DNA from: Belliella kenyensis
Lineage (GTDB): Bacteria > Bacteroidota > Bacteroidia > Cytophagales > Cyclobacteriaceae
Assembly: GCF_022549675.1 (NCBI RefSeq)
Contig: NZ_JAKZGR010000003.1
Coordinates: 124,001-188,000 of the forward strand
Length of the DNA stretch: 64,000 nt
Direction: 5' to 3'
A model generated the notes under the pieces. The model worked only from the letters and a program-made list of their open reading frames with translations, was not told where the DNA came from and did no database searches. Made by a program: the position numbers and the translations under genes. Of this stretch, positions 1 to 8,705 are shown piece by piece; the stretch's first letter is position 1, and each line of letters begins with the position of its first letter.

Positions 1-1973
1 GGCCAGTTGGAGGAGGTGCAGCTACCTTCAACAGAGCAATTTGGTCTAATCCTGTGATGTTTCCAGCAGTTTATCCTTCGGAATTCTTACCTTTTATTGA
101 ACATCCCTTATTTGGAGGTGCCATTACAGGTTATGGAAGCACTACTTTGCTAATGAATCCTTATGCGGAGATGGTGAGAGGATATCAGCAATATAAAACT
201 TCTATGATTCAGCCTCAAGTTGAGATCAAACAAAACCTTGATATAATCACCCAAGGGTTGAGTTTTAGGACAATGGGTTTTTTAAAACGATATGCCAGAG
301 TAGACGTAACAAGGCAATATAATCCATTCTTTTACAGCTCAAGACTTGACCCAGCTACAGGAAGAATCAACCTTTCTGTGCTGAATGACGGAAGTGCTAC
401 TTCGGTGGGTACTCCCGGTACAGAATATTTGGATTATTCTCCAGGTGATAGAGCGGTCAATTCTAGAACGTACATGGAATCTGCGATTAATTACAACAGG
501 ACTTTTAATGAAAAACATGCAGTTTCTGGAATGTTGATTACCATATTCAATAGTTTTGAAGATGGCAATGCCATGACGGTGCAGTCTTCATTGCCTCAAA
601 GAAATACTGGAGTGTCAGGTAGATTTACTTATGGATATGACGACAAGTACCTGGCGGAATTTAACTTTGGTTACAATGGTTCAGAGCGATTTGCTCAGAG
701 TTACAGGTTTGGATTTTTTCCATCGATGGGCTTTGCCTACAGGATTTCTAATGAATCATTCTTTGAGGGTTTGAAATCAGTAGTAGATGAGATGAAGATC
801 AGGGGAACAATGGGATGGGTAGGAAATGATGCTATTGGACTATTGAATGATAGATTTTTTTACTTGTCAGAAGTTAACATGAATAATGGAACATATGGAG
901 CGACTTTCGGGGATGAGTTTGGATATTCTAGACCAGGTATCTCTGTTTCAAGATATGATAATCCTTTTGTAACATGGGAACGTTCCAGACAAATCAATTT
1001 GGGCTTGGATTTTACCTTATTCAACGCCTTTGATGTAATTGTGGATGCTTTTCAGCAGAATCGCTATGATATTTTACAACCAAGATCTGAGATAGGACCT
1101 ACTATGGGTTTGATGGCAACACCGTTTGCCAATACTGGAGAAGTGATGAGTAGAGGGGTAGATTTGACCTTGTCATATAACAAATCAGTTGGGAGACATT
1201 CCTGGATCAACTTCAGAGGGAACTTCACTTATGCAACAAGCAAAATCTTGAAATTCGATGAGGTAAATTATCCTGATGATGTATCTTACTTATCCAGAGT
1301 TGGTCACCCAGTAGGGCAGACGTTTGGATACATTGCAGAGCGATATTTTGTAGATGATGCAGAGGTAGCTAATTCACCAGCACAATTTGGGACATACATG
1401 GGAGGTGATATCAAGTATTACGACACCAACGGTGATGGCGTCATCTCTCCATTAGACATGGTACCAATCGGACATCCTACTACACCAGAGATTATCTATG
1501 GTTTTGGTGGTACTTATGGGTACAGGAGATGGGATATTAGCTTGTTTTTCCAAGGTTCTGCACGATCATCTTTCTTTATCAACCCACAGAATATTTCTCC
1601 TTTTGTGATCAATGGAGGAGCGCAGAATGGATTATTGAGTGTAATCGCAGATAGTCATTGGTCTGAGGAGAATCGTGATCTTTATGCTTTTTGGCCAAGA
1701 ATGAGCAGTTACTTTGTCGAAAATAATAACCAAACGAGTACCTGGTGGATGAGGAATGGAGCATTTCTTAGGTTGAAGAATGTAGAAGTAGGCTACAATG
1801 CACCTACTCAGTTTGCTGAGAAGTTGAAACTTAGAAGCCTTAGGGTATATGGCAGTGGGTCTAATTTGGCAGTTTGGAGCAATTTCAAAATGTGGGATCC
1901 TGAGATGGGTGGGTCAGGATTGGGATATCCAGTTCAGTCGGTATATAACCTAGGTGTACTTTTGGATTTTTAA
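1..1973 (+). CDS. SusC/RagA-family TonB-dependent outer-membrane transporter, C-terminal part
   Basis: This is the C-terminal part of a SusC-type outer-membrane barrel that imports oligosaccharides with TonB energy. The reading frame is open back to the first bases of the window (codon phase starts at base 3), so the gene begins outside; the in-frame GTG at 54 and ATG at 57 are internal. About 656 residues are visible, against roughly 1000-1100 for the family, so the plug domain and the start of the barrel are missing. The end (YNLGVLLDF, aromatic last residue) is typical of an outer-membrane beta-barrel, as are the alternating aromatic strands. susD follows after 10 bases, the standard SusC/SusD pairing. 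It is the import gate of the locus that runs to 16.8 kb. Family assignment is secure; substrate is inferred only from neighbours. Confidence 0.95.
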   Translation, partial: PVGGGAATFNRAIWSNPVMFPAVYPSEFLPFIEHPLFGGAITGYGSTTLLMNPYAEMVRGYQQYKTSMIQPQVEIKQNLDIITQGLSFRTMGFLKRYARVDVTRQYNPFFYSSRLDPATGRINLSVLNDGSATSVGTPGTEYLDYSPGDRAVNSRTYMESAINYNRTFNEKHAVSGMLITIFNSFEDGNAMTVQSSLPQRNTGVSGRFTYGYDDKYLAEFNFGYNGSERFAQSYRFGFFPSMGFAYRISNESFFEGLKSVVDEMKIRGTMGWVGNDAIGLLNDRFFYLSEVNMNNGTYGATFGDEFGYSRPGISVSRYDNPFVTWERSRQINLGLDFTLFNAFDVIVDAFQQNRYDILQPRSEIGPTMGLMATPFANTGEVMSRGVDLTLSYNKSVGRHSWINFRGNFTYATSKILKFDEVNYPDDVSYLSRVGHPVGQTFGYIAERYFVDDAEVANSPAQFGTYMGGDIKYYDTNGDGVISPLDMVPIGHPTTPEIIYGFGGTYGYRRWDISLFFQGSARSSFFINPQNISPFVINGGAQNGLLSVIADSHWSEENRDLYAFWPRMSSYFVENNNQTSTWWMRNGAFLRLKNVEVGYNAPTQFAEKLKLRSLRVYGSGSNLAVWSNFKMWDPEMGGSGLGYPVQSVYNLGVLLDF

Positions 1974-1983
1974 ATAAACAGCA

Positions 1984-3945
1984 ATGACAAGAATTAGAAA
2001 AATCAAAAATATAATTATACTAAGCATTACCATGTTTGTCTTGTTTGGTATACAGTCTTGTGAGAGTTTTCTGGATGTAGTTCCAGATAATGTCGCAACT
2101 ATAGAAAATGCATTTAAGTTGAGGAATGAAGCAGAGAAATATTTGTTCACGCTTTACTCCTTCATGCCCAGGAATGGCAATACAGAACACAACATTGGGC
2201 TACTGGCAGGAGATGAACTTTGGATTCCTTACGAAAAAAGTATCACAAGTTATGCTTTTGAGATAGCTCGTGGCAATCAGAGAAGAGCGAACCCTTTTAT
2301 GGATGTGTGGAGTGGCAGACTTCAAGGTGGCGGTCCACAACCTAGTGGAAGCGCATATGGTCATTATCGATTGTTTACAGGGATTCGACACTGCAATATA
2401 TTCTTGGAAAATCTTCAAAGAAGTGGTTCTGTTCCGGATCTAGGAGAAATAGAGAGAAGGAGATGGATTGGTGAAGCGGAGTTTTTGAAAGCTTATTATC
2501 ATTATTACTTGCTTAGGATGTACGGGCCTATTCCGATCATCGATACAAATGTGCCTATAGATGCACCAGAGGATGAAGTGAATGTCAAAAGACGCTCAGT
2601 GGATGATGTTGTGAATTACATTGCTGATCTTTTAGAAGAAGCAGCGGATAAGCTACCGATGACTATCACAGATAGAACTACAGAAATGGGGCGGTTAACT
2701 AGACCTGCGGCCATGGCACTAAGAGCTAAACTCTTAGTGATGGCAGCTAGCCCACTATTCAATGGGAACAGTGATTATGCGACGCTGACTAATAAAGATG
2801 GTGAGCAGCTCTTCAATACAAGTTTTGAGATGTCTAAATGGGAAAGGGCTTTGGCTGCTACTACAGTAGCTGTAGCAGATGCTGAAGCGGCGGGTCATTT
2901 TTTGTACCAGTTTGGTCAGACCAATTTCAACCTAACCGACACGACGATTACTGAGCTAAGTATAAGACAAGCTGTCACAGAGCGGTATAATCCTGAGCAT
3001 GTTTGGGCAAATCCAGTAAGTGTAGCTGTCAACTTACAAAGGGATGCAATGGCACCTCTTATGGCAGGGCACGATCATAACCATGCGCGCAAAATTCTAT
3101 CAGCTCCGATTAAAATTGCTAGACAGTTTTATACCAAAAACGGTGTGCCAATCAATGAGGATAGGACTTTAGACTTTTCTGCTATTGATGCCTTGAGAAC
3201 TGCCACTAGAGAAGAAAGGTTTTATATTGAGGAAGGTTTTAGAACAGCCAGAATCAATTTTGATAGAGAGCCAAGGTTCTATGCATCCTTAGGATTTGAT
3301 GGAGCAAAGTGGTATAAATATGATAGCCCTACTCAATCAGATGAAGGCACCTATGTGCTTCGGGCCAAGTATCCTGACTATGCTGGAAGTAGCCATGCTT
3401 TTCATACCAATGAAACAGGCTACTATATCAAAAAGTTGGTTGATTGGAATCAAGCAATGACAACTTCATCAGCTACTTATAGAGGATATGCTTGGCCTGA
3501 AATAAGGATGTCAGATTTGTACTTATTACATGCAGAGGCGATGAATGAAGTAGAGGGATCTAATCCAACAGTCATTGAATATATAGATAGAGTTCGTGCA
3601 AGAGCGGGATTAGAAGGTGTAGTATATTCTTGGCAGAACTTTTCGAACAACCCTAACAAATATTCTTCAAAAGATGGACTTCGTGATATCATCCATCAAG
3701 AAAGAATGATTGAATTAGCGTTTGAAGGTCAAAGGTTTTGGGATTTAAGAAGATGGAAAAAGGCCAATTCGTTTTTGAATCAACCTATTACGGGTTGGAA
3801 TGTAAGAGGAGAAAATGAAGCTTCGTATTACCAAATAGTAACGTTGTTTTCACAAAGATTTGTAGCCCCTCGAGATTACTTTTGGCCTATCGGGGAATCA
3901 GCTATTATTCAAAACCCAAACTTGGTGCAGAACCTTGGTTGGTAA
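1984..3945 (+). CDS. SusD/RagB-family outer-membrane lipoprotein, glycan-binding lid of SusC
   Basis: A SusD-like surface lipoprotein of 653 residues that caps the SusC barrel and binds glycan. A signal peptide ends at the lipobox FGIQSC, with Cys26 as the lipid anchor, followed by the usual ESFLDVVPD start of mature SusD. The N-terminal TPR part is recognisable (GEAEFLKAYYHYYLLRMYGP, residues about 162-180). The C-terminal RagB/SusD domain carries ERMIELAFEGQRFWDLRRW and the typical ending with QNPNLVQNLGW. It is somewhat longer than the 500-600 residues usual for the family. It lies 10 bases after susC and is followed after 22 bases by a second lipoprotein gene, so it should be co-transcribed with both. 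Which sugar it binds cannot be read from the sequence. Confidence 0.96.
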   Translation: MTRIRKIKNIIILSITMFVLFGIQSCESFLDVVPDNVATIENAFKLRNEAEKYLFTLYSFMPRNGNTEHNIGLLAGDELWIPYEKSITSYAFEIARGNQRRANPFMDVWSGRLQGGGPQPSGSAYGHYRLFTGIRHCNIFLENLQRSGSVPDLGEIERRRWIGEAEFLKAYYHYYLLRMYGPIPIIDTNVPIDAPEDEVNVKRRSVDDVVNYIADLLEEAADKLPMTITDRTTEMGRLTRPAAMALRAKLLVMAASPLFNGNSDYATLTNKDGEQLFNTSFEMSKWERALAATTVAVADAEAAGHFLYQFGQTNFNLTDTTITELSIRQAVTERYNPEHVWANPVSVAVNLQRDAMAPLMAGHDHNHARKILSAPIKIARQFYTKNGVPINEDRTLDFSAIDALRTATREERFYIEEGFRTARINFDREPRFYASLGFDGAKWYKYDSPTQSDEGTYVLRAKYPDYAGSSHAFHTNETGYYIKKLVDWNQAMTTSSATYRGYAWPEIRMSDLYLLHAEAMNEVEGSNPTVIEYIDRVRARAGLEGVVYSWQNFSNNPNKYSSKDGLRDIIHQERMIELAFEGQRFWDLRRWKKANSFLNQPITGWNVRGENEASYYQIVTLFSQRFVAPRDYFWPIGESAIIQNPNLVQNLGW

Positions 3946-3967
3946 CATTAACCCAAAATTAAAAATC

Positions 3968-5167
3968 ATGAAAAATATAAATTTAAAGCACTTTATATGG
4001 ATCAGCTTGAGTTTGCTAGCAATCTGGTCATGTGCAGAGGAAGACGGAAGGGAGCCTTTCTCAAAAAACTTAACGCCTCCAGGACAAATTAGTGAGTATT
4101 CTGTTGAAAATTTGCCAGGAAGGGCTAAGATAACCTATTCACTACCTTCCGATAAAGATTTATTGTATATCAAAGCTCAATACACGCTTGGAAATGGAAG
4201 GAAAATGGAGGTAAAATCATCATACTTCAATAATAGTTTGGTAGTAGAAGGTTTTGCAGATACACTTTCTCATGAAATCAAACTATACAGTGTAAATAGA
4301 AGCGAGGTAGCATCAGAACCAGTTTCCGTAATGATAAAACCTTTGGAAGCACCTCTCTGGGAAGTATATAGAAGCTTAGAAGTAAATACTGCTTTCGGTG
4401 GAATTAGGATCAATGCCTTAAACCCTTTCCGTGAAGATATTGCGATATTGGTAATGGAGAAGAATGAGTATGGAGATTGGGAAATTGACCCAAATAGTGT
4501 CTATACTTCCACTGATTCGATCGACTATGCCATCAGAGGAATGGACACCACTATGCATGAGTTTGCTTTTACAATAAGAGATCGTTGGTTGAATTATACT
4601 GATACAGTATTTCAAGATATCAGTCCACTTTTTGAAATGCCACTACCCAAAGCAAACTACAGAGGATTTCCTCTTCCAGGAGATGCACCTGGTCATCCGT
4701 CAACTTCACATGCAGGAATGTGGGATGGGAATATTATCGACTGGCCATCTATTTACATGACTCAAGCTGTACATCAAGGGCCTCATACGATTACTTTTGA
4801 TGTTGGTGTATTGGCCAAAATGAGCCGAATTGTCATATGGGATTACCCTGAATACTTTAATGGAAGAACATACTATTATTTACACTGTCTGAAGGAATTT
4901 GAAATCTACGGCACGGATAATCCTAACCCTAACGGCAGTATGGACGGATGGGAGCTTCTAGGAAGATATAATGCTACAAAGCCTTCAGGCCTTCCTCATG
5001 GTCAGCAAACAGATGAGGACTTCAGAGTAGCAAATGAAGGGTTTAGTTGGGAATTTGATATCAATGCTCCAAAAGTCAGATATCTGAGAATTCGATCTAC
5101 TAGAAACTGGGGTGGAAGTACAAACATGGCCATTTCTGAAATTCAAGTTTATGGAGACCCAAGGTAA
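3968..5167 (+). CDS. surface glycan-binding lipoprotein (DUF4959/DUF5126/DUF5000 type)
   Basis: A 399-residue lipoprotein. I use the ATG at 3968 rather than the upstream in-frame ATG at 3935, because only 3968 gives a clean signal peptide (hydrophobic run, then AIWSC with Cys22) and it avoids overlap with susD. The mature part reads as two Fn3-like modules (about 30-130, DUF4959-like with LTPPGQISEYSVENLPGRAK; about 130-235, DUF5126-like) and a C-terminal DUF5000 module (about 240-399) of galactose-binding/discoidin-like fold ending in RYLRIRSTRNWGG...MAISEIQVYGD. Proteins with this order occur next to SusC/SusD and act as accessory surface glycan-binding proteins. The role is inferred from architecture and position; the ligand is unknown. 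Confidence 0.85.
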   Translation: MKNINLKHFIWISLSLLAIWSCAEEDGREPFSKNLTPPGQISEYSVENLPGRAKITYSLPSDKDLLYIKAQYTLGNGRKMEVKSSYFNNSLVVEGFADTLSHEIKLYSVNRSEVASEPVSVMIKPLEAPLWEVYRSLEVNTAFGGIRINALNPFREDIAILVMEKNEYGDWEIDPNSVYTSTDSIDYAIRGMDTTMHEFAFTIRDRWLNYTDTVFQDISPLFEMPLPKANYRGFPLPGDAPGHPSTSHAGMWDGNIIDWPSIYMTQAVHQGPHTITFDVGVLAKMSRIVIWDYPEYFNGRTYYYLHCLKEFEIYGTDNPNPNGSMDGWELLGRYNATKPSGLPHGQQTDEDFRVANEGFSWEFDINAPKVRYLRIRSTRNWGGSTNMAISEIQVYGDPR

Positions 5168-5199
5168 TCTAAGTTCACTCAAATTAAACATTAGAAAAA

Positions 5200-6465
5200 A
5201 TGAAAAAGCATTTTAATATATATGTGTTGTTGTGCGGGCTACTAACCTTCACATGGATGTCTTGCTCTGAAATGGACTCGTATTTGAGGTTTGTTGAAGA
5301 TGGGGAGAAGCTTTATACTGGAAAAGTAGATTCTTTGCAGGCTTTTGGCGGAAAAAATAGAATTCTGATCAAAGGGTTATTTATGTCAGACCCAAAGGTT
5401 ACAGATTGCGTGATATCTTGGAATGCAGGTCAAAATTACATACAAATACCTGTCAATAGAACACAAGGAGTGGATACATTAAGCTATTTAATAGAGGGGC
5501 TTGAAGAAAATAACTATAATTTCGAGGTGATTACTTTGGACAAAGATGGTAATAAATCCATCAGTTCATTTATTTCTGGAACTGTGTATGGTGATAGATA
5601 TAAAGAATCTTTAAATAATCGACCGATCAATATTGCAGAACTATACGCCGGAGATCTCAATACAACGATCGAATTTGGTCGAGTAGACTTGACCAGTGGG
5701 ATATATGGAATAGAGTTGAAATATATGGATACTGATGGTGTTATCAATGAAGAGTTTCTCTCTATTGATGATCAGGATTTGGTCTTACCCAATTACATGA
5801 TAGGAGAGCCTTTTGAATATCGTTCTATTTTCATACCAGAACCAAATGCTATTGATACCTTTTATACTGAGTTTTCAGCTGTTGTACCTAGTATAGTTTA
5901 TTTGAAAAATTTCCGAGTTCCTTTTCGACAAGTTCAAAGACAGGGTAGATGGGGAATACTTGAAAGCTGGATAACCAATGATGCAGTGAGAATTCATGCA
6001 GGCGGAAATGGTGGCTGGGACGAATGGAACTCAAATATCTTCAATGTGGAATCTGGTTGGGGAGCACCTGCTGTAACCAATGGCAAAATTTATCAAGTAG
6101 TTAACCTTTCCCCTGGCACTTACACTTTCAAAGCTAATCCTCGTACAGTTGAAAATGGCACTGTTCCAGATACTTCTATGGAAGGTAGAGGAGATCAATC
6201 TTATTTGGTAGTAGGTGAAGGAGATACATTACCAGATGTAGTTGATATTGAGACTTCGCCAGCTACATTAGGATACCTCAGGGTATTGCGAAGTATTCAT
6301 CCAAGTAATTTTGAAGTCGAGTTTACCATTACTGAAAGTAAACAAGTGGCCATTGGATTTGCAACCACTCAAGCTGGAGGTCAAGTAGGAAGCCAATTCC
6401 CAGGTTCGGCAAATGGTAGGCATTTCAACATCATTTCGTTTGATTTTTTCAGACATAATGATTAA
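5200..6465 (+). CDS. DUF4998-type lipoprotein, probable surface glycan-binding protein
   Basis: A 421-residue lipoprotein with signal peptide and lipobox WMSC (Cys22). The first 230 or so residues match the DUF4998 pattern (MDSYLRFVEDGEKLYTGKVDSL, then VTDCVISWNAG and two Fn3-like sheets). The last 170 residues (from about 245, RQGRWGILESWITNDAV) resemble the DUF5013 carbohydrate-binding-like module with many exposed Trp and Tyr. It sits 32 bases after the preceding lipoprotein and is the last gene before a strong hairpin at 6515-6544, so it closes the capture part of the operon. It has no catalytic motif. Likely job: hold the polysaccharide at the cell surface beside SusD. Names rest on recognition of family patterns, not on a search. 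Confidence 0.82.
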   Translation: MKKHFNIYVLLCGLLTFTWMSCSEMDSYLRFVEDGEKLYTGKVDSLQAFGGKNRILIKGLFMSDPKVTDCVISWNAGQNYIQIPVNRTQGVDTLSYLIEGLEENNYNFEVITLDKDGNKSISSFISGTVYGDRYKESLNNRPINIAELYAGDLNTTIEFGRVDLTSGIYGIELKYMDTDGVINEEFLSIDDQDLVLPNYMIGEPFEYRSIFIPEPNAIDTFYTEFSAVVPSIVYLKNFRVPFRQVQRQGRWGILESWITNDAVRIHAGGNGGWDEWNSNIFNVESGWGAPAVTNGKIYQVVNLSPGTYTFKANPRTVENGTVPDTSMEGRGDQSYLVVGEGDTLPDVVDIETSPATLGYLRVLRSIHPSNFEVEFTITESKQVAIGFATTQAGGQVGSQFPGSANGRHFNIISFDFFRHND

Positions 6466-6514
6466 CAATCACATAATAATTTATCGAAACTAATAATTGG
6501 GTTAATAGCAAAGT

Positions 6515-6549
6515 TGCAATTACCAGATTCATCTGGTAATTGCATTTTC
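6515..6549 (+). terminator. intercistronic hairpin between binding-protein genes and enzyme genes
   Basis: GCAATTACCAGA (6516-6527) pairs perfectly with TCTGGTAATTGC (6532-6543) around a 4-base loop, extended by one more pair at 6515/6544, and is followed by ATTTTCTC. The U-run is short, so it may be a partial terminator or an mRNA 3'-end stabiliser. It sits in the 120-base gap between the DUF4998 gene and the GH16 gene, the only large gap in the first 13 kb. Confidence 0.7.
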
Positions 6550-6585
6550 TCAATAACCTTCGATCAATAATTCCCAATTAAAATA

Positions 6586-7479
6586 ATGTCATTTCGTTTA
6601 TCTAAAAATTTCAAAAACTACTATGCTTTGGTAGGAGTTTGGGTGATAATTTCATCAAATTTCCCCTTACTTTATGCGCAAAGTTTGACACCCAGTATTT
6701 TGAATCTCAACGGGGACTTTGAACTAATTTGGTCAGATGAATTTGACTCAGGAGAAGCTCCAAATTCAAATTTTTGGTCTTTCGAGCAGGGATTTGTAAG
6801 AAACAACGAACTTCAATATTACCAAAAAGAAAATGCCTTTGTCAAAAATGGATTATTGATCATCGAAGGAAGAAGAGAGCGTGTTGTCAATAGCAATTTC
6901 GAATCTAATAGTAAAGATTGGAGGAAAAATCAAAGTGAAGCGGCTTACTCATCTTCAAGCATAAATACTAAAGGTAAAATGGAGTTTCAGTATGGCATCC
7001 TAGAAGTCAGGGCTAAAATCGATACATCCCTAGGTATGTGGCCAGCCATATGGACGCTAGGAGTAGAGAAACAATGGCCAGCAAATGGTGAAATCGATAT
7101 CCTGGAATTCTACAGGCGAAATGGTCAAGCTTATATTTTGGCCAATGCAGCATGGAAAGGTGAACAGCAATCGGTGATGTGGGACGAATCAAAAATTGAA
7201 ATTGAAACTTTCATTAATGAGGATGAGCATTGGCCTTCAAAATTTCATACTTGGACAATGGATTGGGATGAAAAAAGAATATTATTGTACTTGGACGGAC
7301 TGCTATTAAACCAAATCGATTTGTCAAAGACGATAAATCCTGAAGGATTCAACCCATTTCATCAACCACATTATCTACTATTGAATTTAGCGATAGGCTC
7401 CAATGGTGGTAACCCCAAAGACACAGTTTTTCCAAAGCAATATATCGTAGACTATGTCAGGGTTTTTCAAAAAAAATAA
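6586..7479 (+). CDS. GH16 family endo-glycanase, secreted
   Basis: A 297-residue GH16 beta-jelly-roll enzyme with an N-terminal signal peptide (cleavage near LLYAQS). The catalytic ExDxxE motif is intact: GEIDILE with Glu169 as nucleophile, Asp171 and Glu174 as acid/base. Other GH16 marks are LIWSDEFD, YGILEVRAKI, MWPAIWTLG and the final YIVDYVRVFQ. GH16 covers endo-beta-1,3-glucanases, beta-galactanases, agarases and carrageenases. The residues after the catalytic motif (FYRRNGQAYILANAAWKG) differ from the MEHVG...HGTVH of laminarinase-like members, including the second GH16 at 22.4 kb, so another substrate is likely. Given the GH2, GH43 and galactose genes nearby I favour a beta-galactan, but this is inference. 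Its stop is 7 bases before the next start. Confidence 0.92.
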   Translation: MSFRLSKNFKNYYALVGVWVIISSNFPLLYAQSLTPSILNLNGDFELIWSDEFDSGEAPNSNFWSFEQGFVRNNELQYYQKENAFVKNGLLIIEGRRERVVNSNFESNSKDWRKNQSEAAYSSSSINTKGKMEFQYGILEVRAKIDTSLGMWPAIWTLGVEKQWPANGEIDILEFYRRNGQAYILANAAWKGEQQSVMWDESKIEIETFINEDEHWPSKFHTWTMDWDEKRILLYLDGLLLNQIDLSKTINPEGFNPFHQPHYLLLNLAIGSNGGNPKDTVFPKQYIVDYVRVFQKK

Positions 7480-7486
7480 TACCTCA

Positions 7487-8704
7487 ATGTACATTACTAA
7501 ATATCACAATGTTTCTATTATAGTGCTGTGTTTGGTATTTCTCCAAACTTCACTAGCCCAAACCACCACCGAAAGATCCTTATTTATAGATCAATTGACT
7601 AAAATAGCTGATCCTGTCTTGGTGAATTTGAGCCAAGATAGGTTGAAAGCTACCATGCCCATAGAGGTTGCGCCAAATGCTTATGGAGATAGGGATAAGG
7701 TGACTTATTTGGAGGCATTTGGAAGACTGGTAGCTGGTATGGCTCCTTGGCTGGAATTGGGACCAGATGAAACTATTGAAGGGAAGCTAAGAGAGAAGTA
7801 TATATTGATGATTCATCAATCGCTGAAACATGCTACTGACCCTAAGGCCAAGGACTTTATGAACTTTACAGATCACGGTCAGCCTCTGGTTGATGCGGCT
7901 TTTTTGGCTCAGGGTTTATTGAGAGCACCTTCTCAGCTCTGGGAAAGACTAGATGAGGTCACCAAGCGTCAGACGATTGATGCGCTTCGCGCTACCCGTA
8001 AGATCAGTCCATATTACAGCAACTGGCTATTGTTTACAGGTATGATAGAAGCAGCTCTGCTGAAGTTTGATGGAGATGGAGATATGGTTAGGATAGCCTA
8101 TGCCCTGAATAAGCACAAAGAGTGGTACTTAGGTGATGGTATATATGGAGATGGCCCTGATTTTCATTTTGACTATTACAATAGCTTTGTGATTCAACCT
8201 ATGCTCTTAGACATCAGCAAGACGCTGTTAGAGACTGGGAAGGGGAACAAGTCAGACTATGATCTTTTTCTAAAAAGAGCCCAAAGATATGCAGCTATCC
8301 AAGAGAGACTGATTTCTCCTGAGGGGACTTACCCTGTGATAGGAAGATCTATGGCGTACAGGTTTGGTGCTTTTCAAGCACTCTCTCAAGTGGCACTTTG
8401 GGAAAAATTGCCTGAAGGAGTATCACCAGCACAGGTTCGAGGAGCAATATTGGCCATAGTAAATAAGCATTTTCAATCCGAAACCATGTTTGATCCAAAC
8501 GGCTGGTTGAAGTTAGGCTTCAATGGCGCCCAGCCAGAGATTGCCGAACCATACATTTCTACTGGTAGCTTGTATTTATGCGCTCAAGTATTTTTGGTAC
8601 TTGGGTTGCCAGAGCAGTCAAGCTTCTGGGCTGATCCTGCGGAGCCTTGGACACAACAAAAAATATGGGGAGGTCAAAAGGTGAAAATTGATAAAGCTAT
8701 TTAA
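7487..8704 (+). CDS. DUF2264 family protein, probable glycoside hydrolase (GH154-like)
   Basis: A 405-residue (alpha/alpha) barrel-type protein of the DUF2264 family. I chose the ATG at 7487 (MYITKYHNVS) over the in-frame ATG at 7454, which would overlap the GH16 gene and dilute the signal peptide; cleavage is expected after TSLAQ. Family-like stretches are YLEAFGRLVAGMAPWLELG, DHGQPLVDAAFLAQGLLRAP, NWLLFTGMIEAAL and the acidic, aromatic DGIYGDGPDFHFDYYNSFVIQPM. From memory, DUF2264 proteins are grouped in GH154, where beta-glucuronidase activity is reported; I cannot check that here. Removal of glucuronic acid from side chains would fit the neighbouring BNR_4 and GH88 genes. Family call is solid, activity is inference. 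Confidence 0.85.
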   Translation: MYITKYHNVSIIVLCLVFLQTSLAQTTTERSLFIDQLTKIADPVLVNLSQDRLKATMPIEVAPNAYGDRDKVTYLEAFGRLVAGMAPWLELGPDETIEGKLREKYILMIHQSLKHATDPKAKDFMNFTDHGQPLVDAAFLAQGLLRAPSQLWERLDEVTKRQTIDALRATRKISPYYSNWLLFTGMIEAALLKFDGDGDMVRIAYALNKHKEWYLGDGIYGDGPDFHFDYYNSFVIQPMLLDISKTLLETGKGNKSDYDLFLKRAQRYAAIQERLISPEGTYPVIGRSMAYRFGAFQALSQVALWEKLPEGVSPAQVRGAILAIVNKHFQSETMFDPNGWLKLGFNGAQPEIAEPYISTGSLYLCAQVFLVLGLPEQSSFWADPAEPWTQQKIWGGQKVKIDKAI

Positions 8705-8705
8705 G

